In this document: positions 21,401 to 28,933 of the stretch, one piece after another | Numbering within the stretch: the stretch's first letter is position 1 | Layout of the letters: the number at the start of each line of letters is the position of its first letter | NCBI GenBank assembly: GCA_002077065.1 | Contig: NAJO01000013.1 | Coordinates: 682,001-746,000 of the forward strand | Origin: Cryoendolithus antarcticus | Taxonomy: Eukaryota; Ascomycota; Dothideomycetes; Cladosporiales; Cladosporiaceae | Length of the DNA: 64,000 nucleotides | Reading direction: 5' to 3' | Made by a program: the position numbers and the translations under genes | Notes under the pieces: model-generated | Seen by the model: the letters and a program-made list of their open reading frames with translations, nothing else | Told to the model about the DNA's origin: nothing | Database searches by the model: none

Positions 21401-22157
21401 CAGAAGAAACGATGGGCAGCGCGGTGAAAGCTCGAGGTACCTTCAATGAACTAGGCCTGACCGGCGCTGCATCGGGACCATCTCGCGATTTCTCGTGTCG
21501 GCTAGAATCAGCATTCGTTCTGAGCATGCTACGATCGGGCAGGGCGTGCGCCACAGAGCTTTCGTCCCGGATAGTGCCTGGCCGCTTTGCGAGGACTGTA
21601 GTTTGCACGGATGCAACGCCTCTATGGCCTCCGGCGAGTATGACGGAGAACAAGACTTCCTCATCCCCGCGCTTTCTGATACTACCGAACCCGATCGTGA
21701 TGCCATGCTTAGCTCCAAGCTTGTAGAAGTCCTTGTCGTACACCCGCTGAAGGTCACGGAAAGCCACTTCAGGTACAGCTATCTCCACTTTCATGCTCTC
21801 TGCGTCGCGTTCTCGTATCGTGAACTCCCATGGCTCGAAGTTATCGAATGGTCGATCAGCGTCTGTCTGTACTTGCAGAGCCTCGAATGCTTGAGATCTT
21901 TTGCTTTCTACTGCCGGAACTCGCTCAGGTGCTGAGACTGTGCTGTACACTCGAGACACACTTGCCCCGTTGCTGTTCTTCGTCACTCTCGTGCCATTGT
22001 GCCCAACAACAACACCGCCATAGCCAGCGGTGCTTTGCCGTCGCCGCGGGAGCGGGACTTTGGCCACATGTTGACACGCTGGCGCCGGTGAGGTGAGTAG
22101 ACTCCATTGGTAGAAGGCCGAGTAGAAGCGCCGAGTCGCAACATTGGAGCGTTGCAT
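18453..22157 (-). CDS. Mitochondrial protein with four KH-like repeats and a flavin-reductase-like domain
   Basis: A single exon of 1234 residues. Residues 1-45 (MQRSNVATRRFYSAFYQWSL, then RRR) look like a mitochondrial presequence. Four divergent ~90-residue repeats lie near 104-193, 258-348, 389-474 and 520-611. Each starts with a W/F-containing (E)PWxF-like strand, then a VP or equivalent, 17 residues, a hydrophobic residue and four more before G or D, then a beta strand and a VxxSG-type strand with helix. That spacing matches KH domains, but the GxxG loop is absent. A Gln-rich helical segment near 697-716 and a Ser-rich linker lead to residues 813-998, an FMN-binding split-barrel flavin-reductase-like domain (VVVITTR, VTVSSFNTVTMHPKPLISFN, GDHVIVVGEV). 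The C-terminal ~230 residues look disordered. Reaction and partner are unknown; an RNA-linked mitochondrial role is only suggested by the repeats. Confidence 0.8.
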   Translation of the reverse strand: MQRSNVATRRFYSAFYQWSLLTSPAPACQHVAKVPLPRRRQSTAGYGGVVVGHNGTRVTKNSNGASVSRVYSTVSAPERVPAVESKRSQAFEALQVQTDADRPFDNFEPWEFTIRERDAESMKVEIAVPEVAFRDLQRVYDKDFYKLGAKHGITIGFGSIRKRGDEEVLFSVILAGGHRGVASVQTTVLAKRPGTIRDESSVAHALPDRSMLRTNADSSRHEKSRDGPDAAPVRPSSLKVPRAFTALPIVSSADWPAREFEPWDFAVRARDEAICHISVQTAVPVPSMQQLEKRWGAGLERMATERDASIRCSPPDDEPLNVDSIPLHSVLLSGTYDTVTHAFDTIRRSSRTSPKATAVPRFAKTRISTSLEKYGTLTHAAKPLSATPFQTFAIRETAEDTVTVQIAIRPEHLKSAMDRYGGLGYITRRSGAHVELSEVARSEVDETRDASVASVLVTGKTEQAQVATDFVLGMQEVKGVQGSLAVSSGNHLQQAKAKRDDAPKPAPAVDVQTRTSAEHPFEVMKAWEYVTRFQSDTGRMLEMAVPFASWRKAENRRGENLKYLVKKLGGRVTARRGNESNATAYQNPLVSVVISGTFAEVDELRKAILGYKGPSSDDVEVTPKEAGRDQLRLVSHVSSRGQRVFRPTESQSPSTSSETSSLRHAPEQQAHAQLQQRLRPEMSARQSRTPHAVGIQDSYLQQLQDRLDRLEALLAANMSSGKDVAAMSPNPPPSATASSTVVGMTAGSAADDRASRHSNDSTSPATTDLNAQHTVLPVPPSQSSLDPESSKQANESQKHRELARAKIDYEQLGSTVKQIMRQLTHPVVVITTRTSDTTGAAEDFVHLRGVTVSSFNTVTMHPKPLISFNLKTPSRTWDAMQQTARIMVHVLAANPAGAAIAQAFTVAHENAHEPFLELQKRGVFVFMPHKSRVRAPELTQRGAVIARIRVDLDLGKCVALGDHVIVVGEVSHVKGLDSVVGFHEGALAYSQQGYRELGEVVKPMTGADMFANGEDTPDVVIESARAGYAQDVIEDATEELTIDEASTLDVAEEAAQTSQDLGHDGFQENHARAADDDETQGHPPQIANLQSQVAPNGTSTSPGKYGTQEHYITNLGSTGAVSDRYLDPDHATVEQQDFPKPTSDLDNPPKEIESADAATATPIRRVQSSFSSSAFGPRKAIGLSDGRRSAKPDLLEGMLMDAERRGAPEPTDSGRGTGRELATSREALPWGMKA

Positions 22158-22336
22158 TGGCAGTCGTCAGCACGTAAGCCCGGCTCCCGCAAGTTGATGT
22201 CGAGGTGGAGTTGAAGTCTAGATGTCGAATCTTGGCATTCCCGAACTGCGACTGATTACACCCCCTCCTTTGACTACCCCATTAACTTTTCACTAAGTAT
22301 ATCGACCTACAGCCAGCAATAACACAAGTATCGAAG
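22158..22336. promoter_or_regulatory. Bidirectional promoter region of two mitochondrial-protein genes
   Basis: 179 bp separate the start of the KH/flavin-reductase gene from that of bL31m. Both products carry mitochondrial-type presequences, which makes coordinated expression plausible. No defined motif was identified. Confidence 0.45.
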
Positions 22337-22846
22337 ATGGCCGCACTTCTCCTCCGCCGCCCTTCCCTCCTACCCTCCCCCACCTTCTCACCCCTGCACG
22401 CCCAAACCCGCCACGCCTCCCTCCTCCGCCGCCCCAAACGCCCTTACACTTTCACCCAGATGATCACCCTCTCCGACGGCAGCACCTTCCTGCACCGCAC
22501 AACCTCCCCACAACCTATCTACCGCTCAACGAAAGACACCAAGAACTCGCCCTTATGGAATCCCAGCAGTCAGAAACTCGCATCCGTGGAGGAAGATGAG
22601 GCCGGAAGGCTGAAGAGGTTCCGGGGGAGATTTGGACGGGGATGGGATGCGGAGGGACGAGATGAGGAGGTTGGTGAGCGTGGGGAGGGCGAGGTGAAGC
22701 AGGCGAAGGGGGAGAAGAAGGTGAATGAGGGGGAGCAGAGTTTGATGGACTTGATTAGTGGGTATGGGCAGGAGGGGAAGGCGGACGCGGCTGGAGTGAA
22801 GGACCAGCCAACAAAGAGTGCGAAGGCGAAGGGAGGGAAGAAGTGA
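22337..22846 (+). CDS. MRPL36: Mitochondrial large-subunit ribosomal protein bL31m (Mrpl36-type)
   Basis: Component of the mitochondrial 54S large ribosomal subunit. Intronless, 169 residues. The arginine-rich leader MAALLLRRPSLLPSPTFSPL is a presequence. The conserved core is RRPKRPYTFTQMITLSDGST followed by SPQPIYRSTKDTKNSPLWNP, the bL31m signature. The remainder is a lysine/glutamate-rich extension (FRGRFGRGWD, KGEKKVNEGEQSLMDLISGY), as in fungal homologues. It starts 179 bp from the divergent mitochondrial gene at 22157. Confident. Confidence 0.9.
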   Translation: MAALLLRRPSLLPSPTFSPLHAQTRHASLLRRPKRPYTFTQMITLSDGSTFLHRTTSPQPIYRSTKDTKNSPLWNPSSQKLASVEEDEAGRLKRFRGRFGRGWDAEGRDEEVGERGEGEVKQAKGEKKVNEGEQSLMDLISGYGQEGKADAAGVKDQPTKSAKAKGGKK

Positions 22847-23368
22847 GATACCTTGAAAGTCCGGAGAGACGAGCACTCGATGGGATAGCTACAAGGCAAG
22901 GTGAGGCGAGGTCGGACGAGAGCTACTGCACACGCCGTGGGTATGCTGCTCGAAGCAGATGGGATCGCCAAGGGAAGAGCAGAGCATTCGCATGCCCTCG
23001 CCGAACTGCATGACAAGTCACGCGGGAACCGTCTAGGCTGAAGGCACAGATAGGTACGCTGCATGCCTTCGCTGAAGTGCAACTCATCCACCCCGTCACG
23101 TACGAGAGGAGCGGCGACTGTGAGAGATCTGACGGTAGTTGACAGAGTGCGGTGCGCGGGTACGAGAGCCGGCGCGTATCGCTTACAAGATGGAGGCAGC
23201 CCTACCCAAAGTGCATGAATGCGCGGGAGGGCAATGAGAGAATGCCAATCAGCCGGCCATTATGTGTACCTAGCATGTATAATAACCATGGCAGCAGAGC
23301 AGTGCCAGTCATTCATACCGTACCACATCCTCCAATCCCCAGTTGCCCAGCTCCCGATAAACCTTTTC
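22847..23368. other. Convergent 3' intergenic region
   Basis: About 520 bp between bL31m and the 3' end of TAF5. No gene is supported. Confidence 0.45.
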
Positions 23369-25486
23369 TCAAGGCAAATAAGCACCCCCAGCAACCACCA
23401 AATTCATCTCGGTAAACCTAACCCGATAAACCGGGCTCTTCTTCGTCGGAAACGCACTGATCTGATCCGCACTAACAACAACATCCTTCTTCTTGCCCTT
23501 TGCCACCCCACCAGCAGCATCGACCTTCGTCCCCGCCCCTCCCTCACTGATGACCTTGCCACCAGCGTCCTTATTAGGCGCCACGTCCCAGACTCTCACA
23601 GTGCCGTCCGCGCCACCAGAGATGAGTACAGAGGACTCGACGCTCCAGTCTAGTGACCAGATACCGCCACGAGCGTGGCCGCGCATGCGCTTCACCAGGC
23701 GGCCGGTAGCGAGGTCCCAGAGGAGGATTTCACCGCGGTCGTCGGCAGAGGCGAGGAGTTTGCCCGTGCCAGCGCAGGCTAGGGCGGTGATGTTTCCGGT
23801 ATGGCCTGTGAACAACCGCACAGCGCCGCCTTGCTGGATACTCCACATCCTTACCGTGCGATCCGCGCCTCCAGAACCAGTAAAGACGTACGCGCCATTC
23901 GGATGCCATGCCACGCACTCGATGTCTGAGTCGTGGCCGACGAACAAGCGGAGAGGAGCTATATGTGGTGTGCTCCAGAGACGCGCCGTGCGGTCTGCGG
24001 CGGAGGAGAGGAAGTAGTGGCCAAAAGGCGAGAAGCGCACGTCCCAGACTGGGGCGGAGTGGGATTTGTAGACTACGAGGTTCGACCAGGTGTCTAGGGA
24101 CCAGAGGCGGATTGTGCAGTCCGCTGAGGAGGAGAGGAGGTAGCGGGAGCGGGTCTCGGGTGCGGCGCTGGGGATTGATGTGCCGTTTGTATGGCCATTG
24201 GTCTGAGGTGGAGGGGATGAGGCGATTGAGGGGGCGAAGGAGAGGGCGTAGACGGGTCCGGAGTGGCCGATGAGGCGCCTTGATGAAGAAGGCTGGAAGT
24301 CTGCGGGGTCTGTAGGCGACGTGAGTGGAGAATTATCGAGAGCCCAGACGCGAATGTACGATTCGGAAGTGCCGACTGCGACGAGGTTGTTGTCGCCGGC
24401 GAACTCGATGCAATTCACGCTGTCGAAGGTGTTGTGGAAAGTGAACATTGTCACGCTGATGCCTGGACCGACTCCCCCAGTTCGTCCTGTGATGCGGAAG
24501 CGATCGCGGTTCTCCTTGATCCTCTGCACCTCCATTGCGACATCCCTTGCTGTCGATGGCGGAAGAGGAAGTGTATCTCTCGATGGAACGTCATCGATCG
24601 GCTCGCGCTTGATGCGCTGCTCGAACTCCTCTATGAGTGAACTCTGACCGTTTGCCGGCGGATGTGAGATATCTTGATCTTGCAGCTCAGCCTTGACGTC
24701 CTCCATCAAATCTGACTCCATCGGCATAGGTCCAAGTGAGAGCTTTGACAATACTGAAGGTGCGTTGCGGTCGAGGTTCGCCGATCCTGGATGGTGGCCA
24801 GGGATGCCCTCGTCTTCTGCAGGTACGTCTGCATCGCCATTTTGTTTGCTGAGTAACCGCGCTAGACTCCGCTCGTTGCCTGCAGCTGCCCGGTCGACTG
24901 TTCTTATGTCAAGGTATGTGTTGAAGAGAGTGATAATGGTAGCGCCACCCTGTGCCTCCTTCGACTCAAGAAATTGCAGAATCGCAACAAATGCCAGTTG
25001 GCTTATCGTCAATCTGTACTTGTTCTTGAGGTAGAGCTGTGCCACACTGTCCTCTTTCACATGCTCAGGCAAGCTCACTGGCGCTAGTGCTCTGATATCG
25101 TCTTCATGCTCCGCTTCGAACAAACCCCTGTAATTCGCGAAGAATTGCTGGCTGTCCTGACCAAAGTGCTCATTCACCAGCTCAAGGAAGGAGTAGACGA
25201 ATAGTGGCCAGAGTAAGCGCTTCAGCTCAGGTTTGTAGACGTCGAGCACGGTGTCCAGCCAAGATATCGTGAGGTCAAGCGCAATCTTGTACTTCTGACT
25301 TCCTTCCCGATTTGATGGTATCGGTCGGCCTTCGGGGTCTGTGTTTTGGCTCTCCTTGCGAAGCATTGCCTCCGTACGGCTGTAACCTTTCTTGGAGAGG
25401 TATTCGAGCACCTGTCCACCATCTCTGTTAGCTACTTTCTCACTTGATGCATTGTACCTGGCACGGTGTCCGTTGGCGCTCGCCAT
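23369..25486 (-). CDS. TAF5: TFIID subunit 5 (TAF5), WD40 repeat protein
   Basis: Scaffold subunit of TFIID, and of SAGA in fungi. A single exon of about 705 residues from ATG 25486; an in-frame GTG 24 bases upstream is not needed. A LisH motif lies near residues 22-50 (GGQVLEYLSKKGYSRTEAML). The TAF5 NTD2 domain follows (LKRLLWPLFVYSFLELVNEH, then YRGLFEAEHEDDIRALAPV and LAFVAILQFLESKEAQGG). The C-terminal half is a WD40 propeller: HSGPVYALSFAP, YLLSSSADCTIRLWSLDTW, HSAPVWDVRFSPFGHYFLSS, HDSDIECVAWHPNGAYVFTG, HTGNITALACAGTGKLLASA, VLISGGADGTVRVWDVAP. An insert near the end (GGKVISEGGAGTKVDAAGG) is typical of fungal copies. Intact and secure. Confidence 0.94.
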   Translation of the reverse strand: MASANGHRARYNASSEKVANRDGGQVLEYLSKKGYSRTEAMLRKESQNTDPEGRPIPSNREGSQKYKIALDLTISWLDTVLDVYKPELKRLLWPLFVYSFLELVNEHFGQDSQQFFANYRGLFEAEHEDDIRALAPVSLPEHVKEDSVAQLYLKNKYRLTISQLAFVAILQFLESKEAQGGATIITLFNTYLDIRTVDRAAAGNERSLARLLSKQNGDADVPAEDEGIPGHHPGSANLDRNAPSVLSKLSLGPMPMESDLMEDVKAELQDQDISHPPANGQSSLIEEFEQRIKREPIDDVPSRDTLPLPPSTARDVAMEVQRIKENRDRFRITGRTGGVGPGISVTMFTFHNTFDSVNCIEFAGDNNLVAVGTSESYIRVWALDNSPLTSPTDPADFQPSSSRRLIGHSGPVYALSFAPSIASSPPPQTNGHTNGTSIPSAAPETRSRYLLSSSADCTIRLWSLDTWSNLVVYKSHSAPVWDVRFSPFGHYFLSSAADRTARLWSTPHIAPLRLFVGHDSDIECVAWHPNGAYVFTGSGGADRTVRMWSIQQGGAVRLFTGHTGNITALACAGTGKLLASADDRGEILLWDLATGRLVKRMRGHARGGIWSLDWSVESSVLISGGADGTVRVWDVAPNKDAGGKVISEGGAGTKVDAAGGVAKGKKKDVVVSADQISAFPTKKSPVYRVRFTEMNLVVAGGAYLP

Positions 25487-26086
25487 GATGGGTGCTGGGG
25501 CGAAGTCCACACTGCTAAGTGGGTATGATGGAAGATTGCGTTAGTGACCTCCGAGAGTGTGTAGTGACTGAGACCTCCGGCGTCATTGTTGCAGTGCGTT
25601 CACATGTTGCAACGAACCTCACTATGGGTCATCACATGCCGCTGCGGTACAGTGTAAGGCCGCACGTCATGGCGAAATAGCGACGTGAAGAGCGCCTCAT
25701 CAGCGCGTGAGGTACGCACCAGTTGTCCGAGCGGCTTCTCTGCAATGCCTGCAGAAGGCATCATGGCTGAGAGGTGTTGGCTGCTCTCGCTGGAATTTTA
25801 AGATTGCGCCAGGCCACCGGATACTCCTCGCACGTAGGAAGGTGACGCTTCAACCCAATGGGACCCCTTCGGCGCCTGTGCGGTCGCCAGATGATGTCGC
25901 CGGGAGTGAAGTTGCGCGCAAGTGAGTTGGAAATTGACAAAGTGGAGCACATCGACACTCCATCCGCGACCACACAGCAGGTGAAACGTGGGTACTTCAG
26001 ACACGTGGGCAAGATGGGCGTCCTTGTTGACCAGATTGTAAGGGCTCGCAGTGGCTTAGATTGGAAGGCACGAAGGACACTGGAGA
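25487..26086. other. Intergenic, possible 3' part of the upstream minus-strand gene
   Basis: 600 bp upstream of TAF5. Two overlapping minus-strand frames (25761-26012 and 25798-26004) could be a third exon of the SP-rich gene, since a good GTGAGT donor lies at 26159-26164, but no acceptor choice was convincing. Confidence 0.35.
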
Positions 26087-26650
26087 TCAGACTGCATCTG
26101 GGGATGCGGCCACGCAGGGCAAGCCTCCCGATAAATCAAAGACTCTCCCCCACATTGGACTCACGAGTGTTTTGTTATCGTTGAACCGAATGGGAGCCAC
26201 GAAAGGCGGAATCTCAGTCCATTTCTGCGGAGATGGGGTCTCCTTCGGCGCAGCAAAGGGCTCCTTGCGCGGAGATGGGCCCTGACGGCGTGGCGACGGC
26301 GTATCTGAGTGCATCATCGCAACCGAAAGGCGCGGTATGAAAGGGTTCTCGCTAGGATGCGGTGGCACATCATAGAGAGACGATCTCTTCCGGGCCGGCT
26401 GGTTCTGCATAGCTGCGTGCGGTCGCTGGCCGTTTCGGGGCAGCTGGGGGCTGGCTGAAATACAGTGTGCAAATGTTGATACTCACAATTTGATTCAGGT
26501 TCTATCAACATCGCATCAGCTATGAATCTGCAAGGTGGAAACTGCAGGACTGCTCACCTGTGCCTGCCCGCCCTGTTGCTGGGCTGGTTGTTGGCCCATT
26601 GCGCCTGGGCCCACGCTGGGGTTGCGTTGAGGCGGCGCGAGGCCCGACAT
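26087..26650 (-). CDS. Small proline/serine-rich protein with three SPxK/R sites, uncharacterised
   Basis: I do not recognise a family. Exon 26558-26650 encodes MSGLAPPQRNPSVGPGAMGQ and a Gln-rich stretch. Intron 26444-26557 (donor GTGAGC, acceptor CCCCCAG) leads in phase to exon 26087-26443, beginning LPRNGQRPHAAMQNQPARKR. The second exon has RKRSSLYDVPPHPSENPFIP, then TPSPRR, GPSPRK and TPSPQK, and WTEIPPFVAPIRFNDNKTL. The total is about 149 residues, mostly disordered. A consensus donor GTGAGT directly after NKTL (26164) suggests the true gene may splice onward and lose the weaker-looking C-terminus. The 5' end is divergent from MED11. Existence is plausible; the exact structure is uncertain. 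Confidence 0.4.
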
Positions 26651-26934
26651 GGCGGCAAAATCCACGTAGGACTCGTCTCAACGAAGGAAAGGAATGGAAG
26701 GAGCGAGTTTCAACTGGGTTTGTAAAGGATACTGTACTTGATGATCCTCAAGTCCGGACGAGACCAGCGCACTCATATGTAGAACGGCTGATTTTCGGAA
26801 GTGCTGCAAGCCACGTCGCGCTAGTAATCTGGGGTGCAGACACCCATGTATGCAATTGATGATCACCTAAAGCTGTGCTGCTGTGCGTCGCTCACTCTCA
26901 CATAGAGGCCGGCGCCGCGCCAACTCCACCAAGT

Positions 26935-27480
26935 ATGGCACTCGATCCCATCTCCCCCTCCGACCGCATCCGCGAACTCTCCGTGATTGACGCCGACATC
27001 GCCTCCCTCGTCGAATCCGCCGGCCTCGCTCTCACAGCTCTGACCAACAAACCGCTCTCCCCCGACCAGCCCAACACCGAGAACCCCGATACTCCTATGG
27101 TCAACTCTCAAGCCCCTCCCTCACTCTCCGTCCGCCAAGAAGCCTTCACGACGCACACGGAAGCGTACTATATTTCCCTGCAATCTATCACCGCCAGGAT
27201 GCGGCGGCAGGCGTATGCGTTGGAGGAAGCGGGGATTTTGAGCGCAGGAAGTGAGGATGGAGTCTTGGGAGTCAGGCATGCGCCGACGGGAAAGGGTGCG
27301 GGGCAGGAGGGTGAGAGGTTGGAGAATGGCGGGCTGGGGAAATTTGACATTGGGTGGTTGAATGGACGGGGTAATAAGGTTGGGGTGGTGAAGGAGCGGG
27401 AGTTGGTGGGAGAAGCGAGGGAACTAATTGAGGGTGTATTGGAGCGGAAAGCTGAAGGGGAGGGTGAGGGCAAGGGTTGA
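26935..27480 (+). CDS. MED11: Mediator complex subunit 11 (Med11)
   Basis: Head-module subunit of Mediator that contacts TFIIH and RNA polymerase II. Intronless, about 181 residues from ATG 26935 (an in-frame GTG at 26875 is ignored). The N-terminal helix RIRELSVIDADIASLVESAG followed by LALTALTNK is the Med11 signature. A second helix RQEAFTTHTEAYYISLQSIT precedes RRQAYALEEAGIL. The C-terminal region LGKFDIGWLNGRGNKVG also matches fungal Med11. The central segment is Gly-rich and longer than in yeast, common in filamentous fungi. Secure at the family level. Confidence 0.85.
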   Translation: MALDPISPSDRIRELSVIDADIASLVESAGLALTALTNKPLSPDQPNTENPDTPMVNSQAPPSLSVRQEAFTTHTEAYYISLQSITARMRRQAYALEEAGILSAGSEDGVLGVRHAPTGKGAGQEGERLENGGLGKFDIGWLNGRGNKVGVVKERELVGEARELIEGVLERKAEGEGEGKG

Positions 27481-27947
27481 AGTGCCGCAGCACTCGCAGA
27501 TTGAATGAAGTGATGGAGGGGAATCGCAACGTTGGTGTATACCGCACTCGAACTCTGGGTTCGCGGTTTCTCGGACAGTCGCTAGCAAGGCGGACTGACT
27601 GCCAGTGCTGTGGATCTGCGCTTATTACAGTGTTTCGTTGAATGGGAGTCTACGAACGACGCTCCAGCGGCTATGATGCAATCGACAACCTACGGAGTAT
27701 TGCTGTACACCCGTAGATGCCTGTGGGATCATTCTGAGCGCATCTCAGCCTCGAGATGAGCTGGGTATACAAGGTGCGAAGTTGCGCAGCCAAGAGCGTT
27801 GACCGGGATCCACCCTTGCGTGAGAACGTAAGCCGTGCGAGATCCTGCAGCGATGAGATGATTGGAAAGACCCGGAGGTGGCTGACATTGCTCAGCCGTA
27901 GACATACAATATACATACACAACTGGCCTGCGGTCTCGAGCGAGCTC
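27481..27947. other. Convergent 3' intergenic region
   Basis: 467 bp between MED11 and COX20 ends. No supported gene. Confidence 0.45.
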
Positions 27948-28654
27948 TCACCACACCTTCCACCAGCTCTTTCCCGTCGCACTCCCACTGCTCGCACCCT
28001 CACCAGCCTTCGCAAAACTGACCTCCATCTCCTCCTCCTTCGCCTTCCGCCTCTCCTCTCTCACTTTCTCCTTCCTCGCCTCCCTCGCCTTCTTCTCCAT
28101 ACCCTTCTTATCCAAGATCTCCATAGCCCGCATCATACCCTCCTTCTCCGTCTGCCGTTGATACTTGCAGTACTGATGCATGACCGTCGAAGCACCCATC
28201 CACGATGCCACCGCCCAGCTACAAGCTGTCCATACTTTCGCTGTCACAGCGTTAGCATACCTCCCCAGCGCCCTCCGTGACCCACGAACAACAAACCTCC
28301 AAGTAGCCCTCTTATCCCGCCCACCCCCGCCCCGGCTCCAATCCCCACCATCAACGCATCCCTCACGCAAGGCCGCTTATGCAACTGCGTGAATTCCTCT
28401 AACTTCACTGTCCCGAATGCGTTCACCAGCGTCGGCTCAACGACCGCACCTCCGGCCGTGTGTTGCGTGCCGCCGGGCATCATGTTGGCATTCTCCGGTG
28501 GCGCTGTGTAGGGTATTTGCTTCCCGTTTTGCCATTGTGTGCCAGTAAAGGGTTTGTTTTCGGGGCTGACGGTGAGGGTGTCGCGATTGATGGGGGTGTC
28601 TGGGGAGGGGAGGGGGGCGGTAGGGGAGCGTGGGAGTCTGGTGTCGTCGGCCAT
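27948..28654 (-). CDS. COX20: Cytochrome c oxidase assembly protein Cox20
   Basis: Cox20 is an inner-membrane chaperone that holds newly made Cox2 for maturation and metallation in mitochondria. Exons 28297-28654 and 27948-28240 give about 216 residues. Intron 28241-28296 (donor GTTTGT, CTAAC branch, TGACAG acceptor) joins IRGLLG to AKVWTACSWAVASW. Two membrane spans are visible: DALMVGIGAGAGVGGIRGLL and WTACSWAVASWMGASTVMHQ, followed by YCKYQR, the Cox20 family layout. The N-terminal ~90 residues are Pro-rich and polar. The C-terminus is a charged helix (EKKAREARKEKVREERRKAK). The start is divergent from POL2. Secure call. Confidence 0.87.
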
Positions 28655-28933
28655 AGTTATGTGGGAAGAAGGGAAATGTTTGAGATGTCGATGGTGATGT
28701 CGAAGACAAATAGTATTGCCTCAGGCAGGACAAGACCCTCGGCTTAGATTGCTCGATCTGGATGCCACCACAAGTCGCGTCTCTTTGGACGCGTTAAGTG
28801 TTTTCAATTGCGCAAACTTCAGACCAACGTCAATCGCAAACGCCTTACTTTTCTCGTGGACTTGGACGCGGATTGGATCTTGGGAAGAGTGAAAGACGAT
28901 ATGAGCCCATGATCGAAGGAAATTCCGTACAGC
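28655..28933. promoter_or_regulatory. Divergent region COX20 / POL2
   Basis: 279 bp between ATGs. It includes a 4-codon upstream open frame at 28901-28912 just before the POL2 start. Confidence 0.45.
28901..28912 (+). other. Minimal upstream ORF before POL2
   Basis: ATGAGCCCATGA encodes M-S-P-stop. Its TGA overlaps a second upstream ATG at 28909, whose frame runs past the POL2 ATG to 29094. If transcripts begin upstream, both could lower POL2 translation. The transcription start is unknown. Confidence 0.35.

Noticed and set aside
23908..24273. Arg/Gly-rich plus-strand frame
   Set aside because: Antisense of the TAF5 WD40 region.
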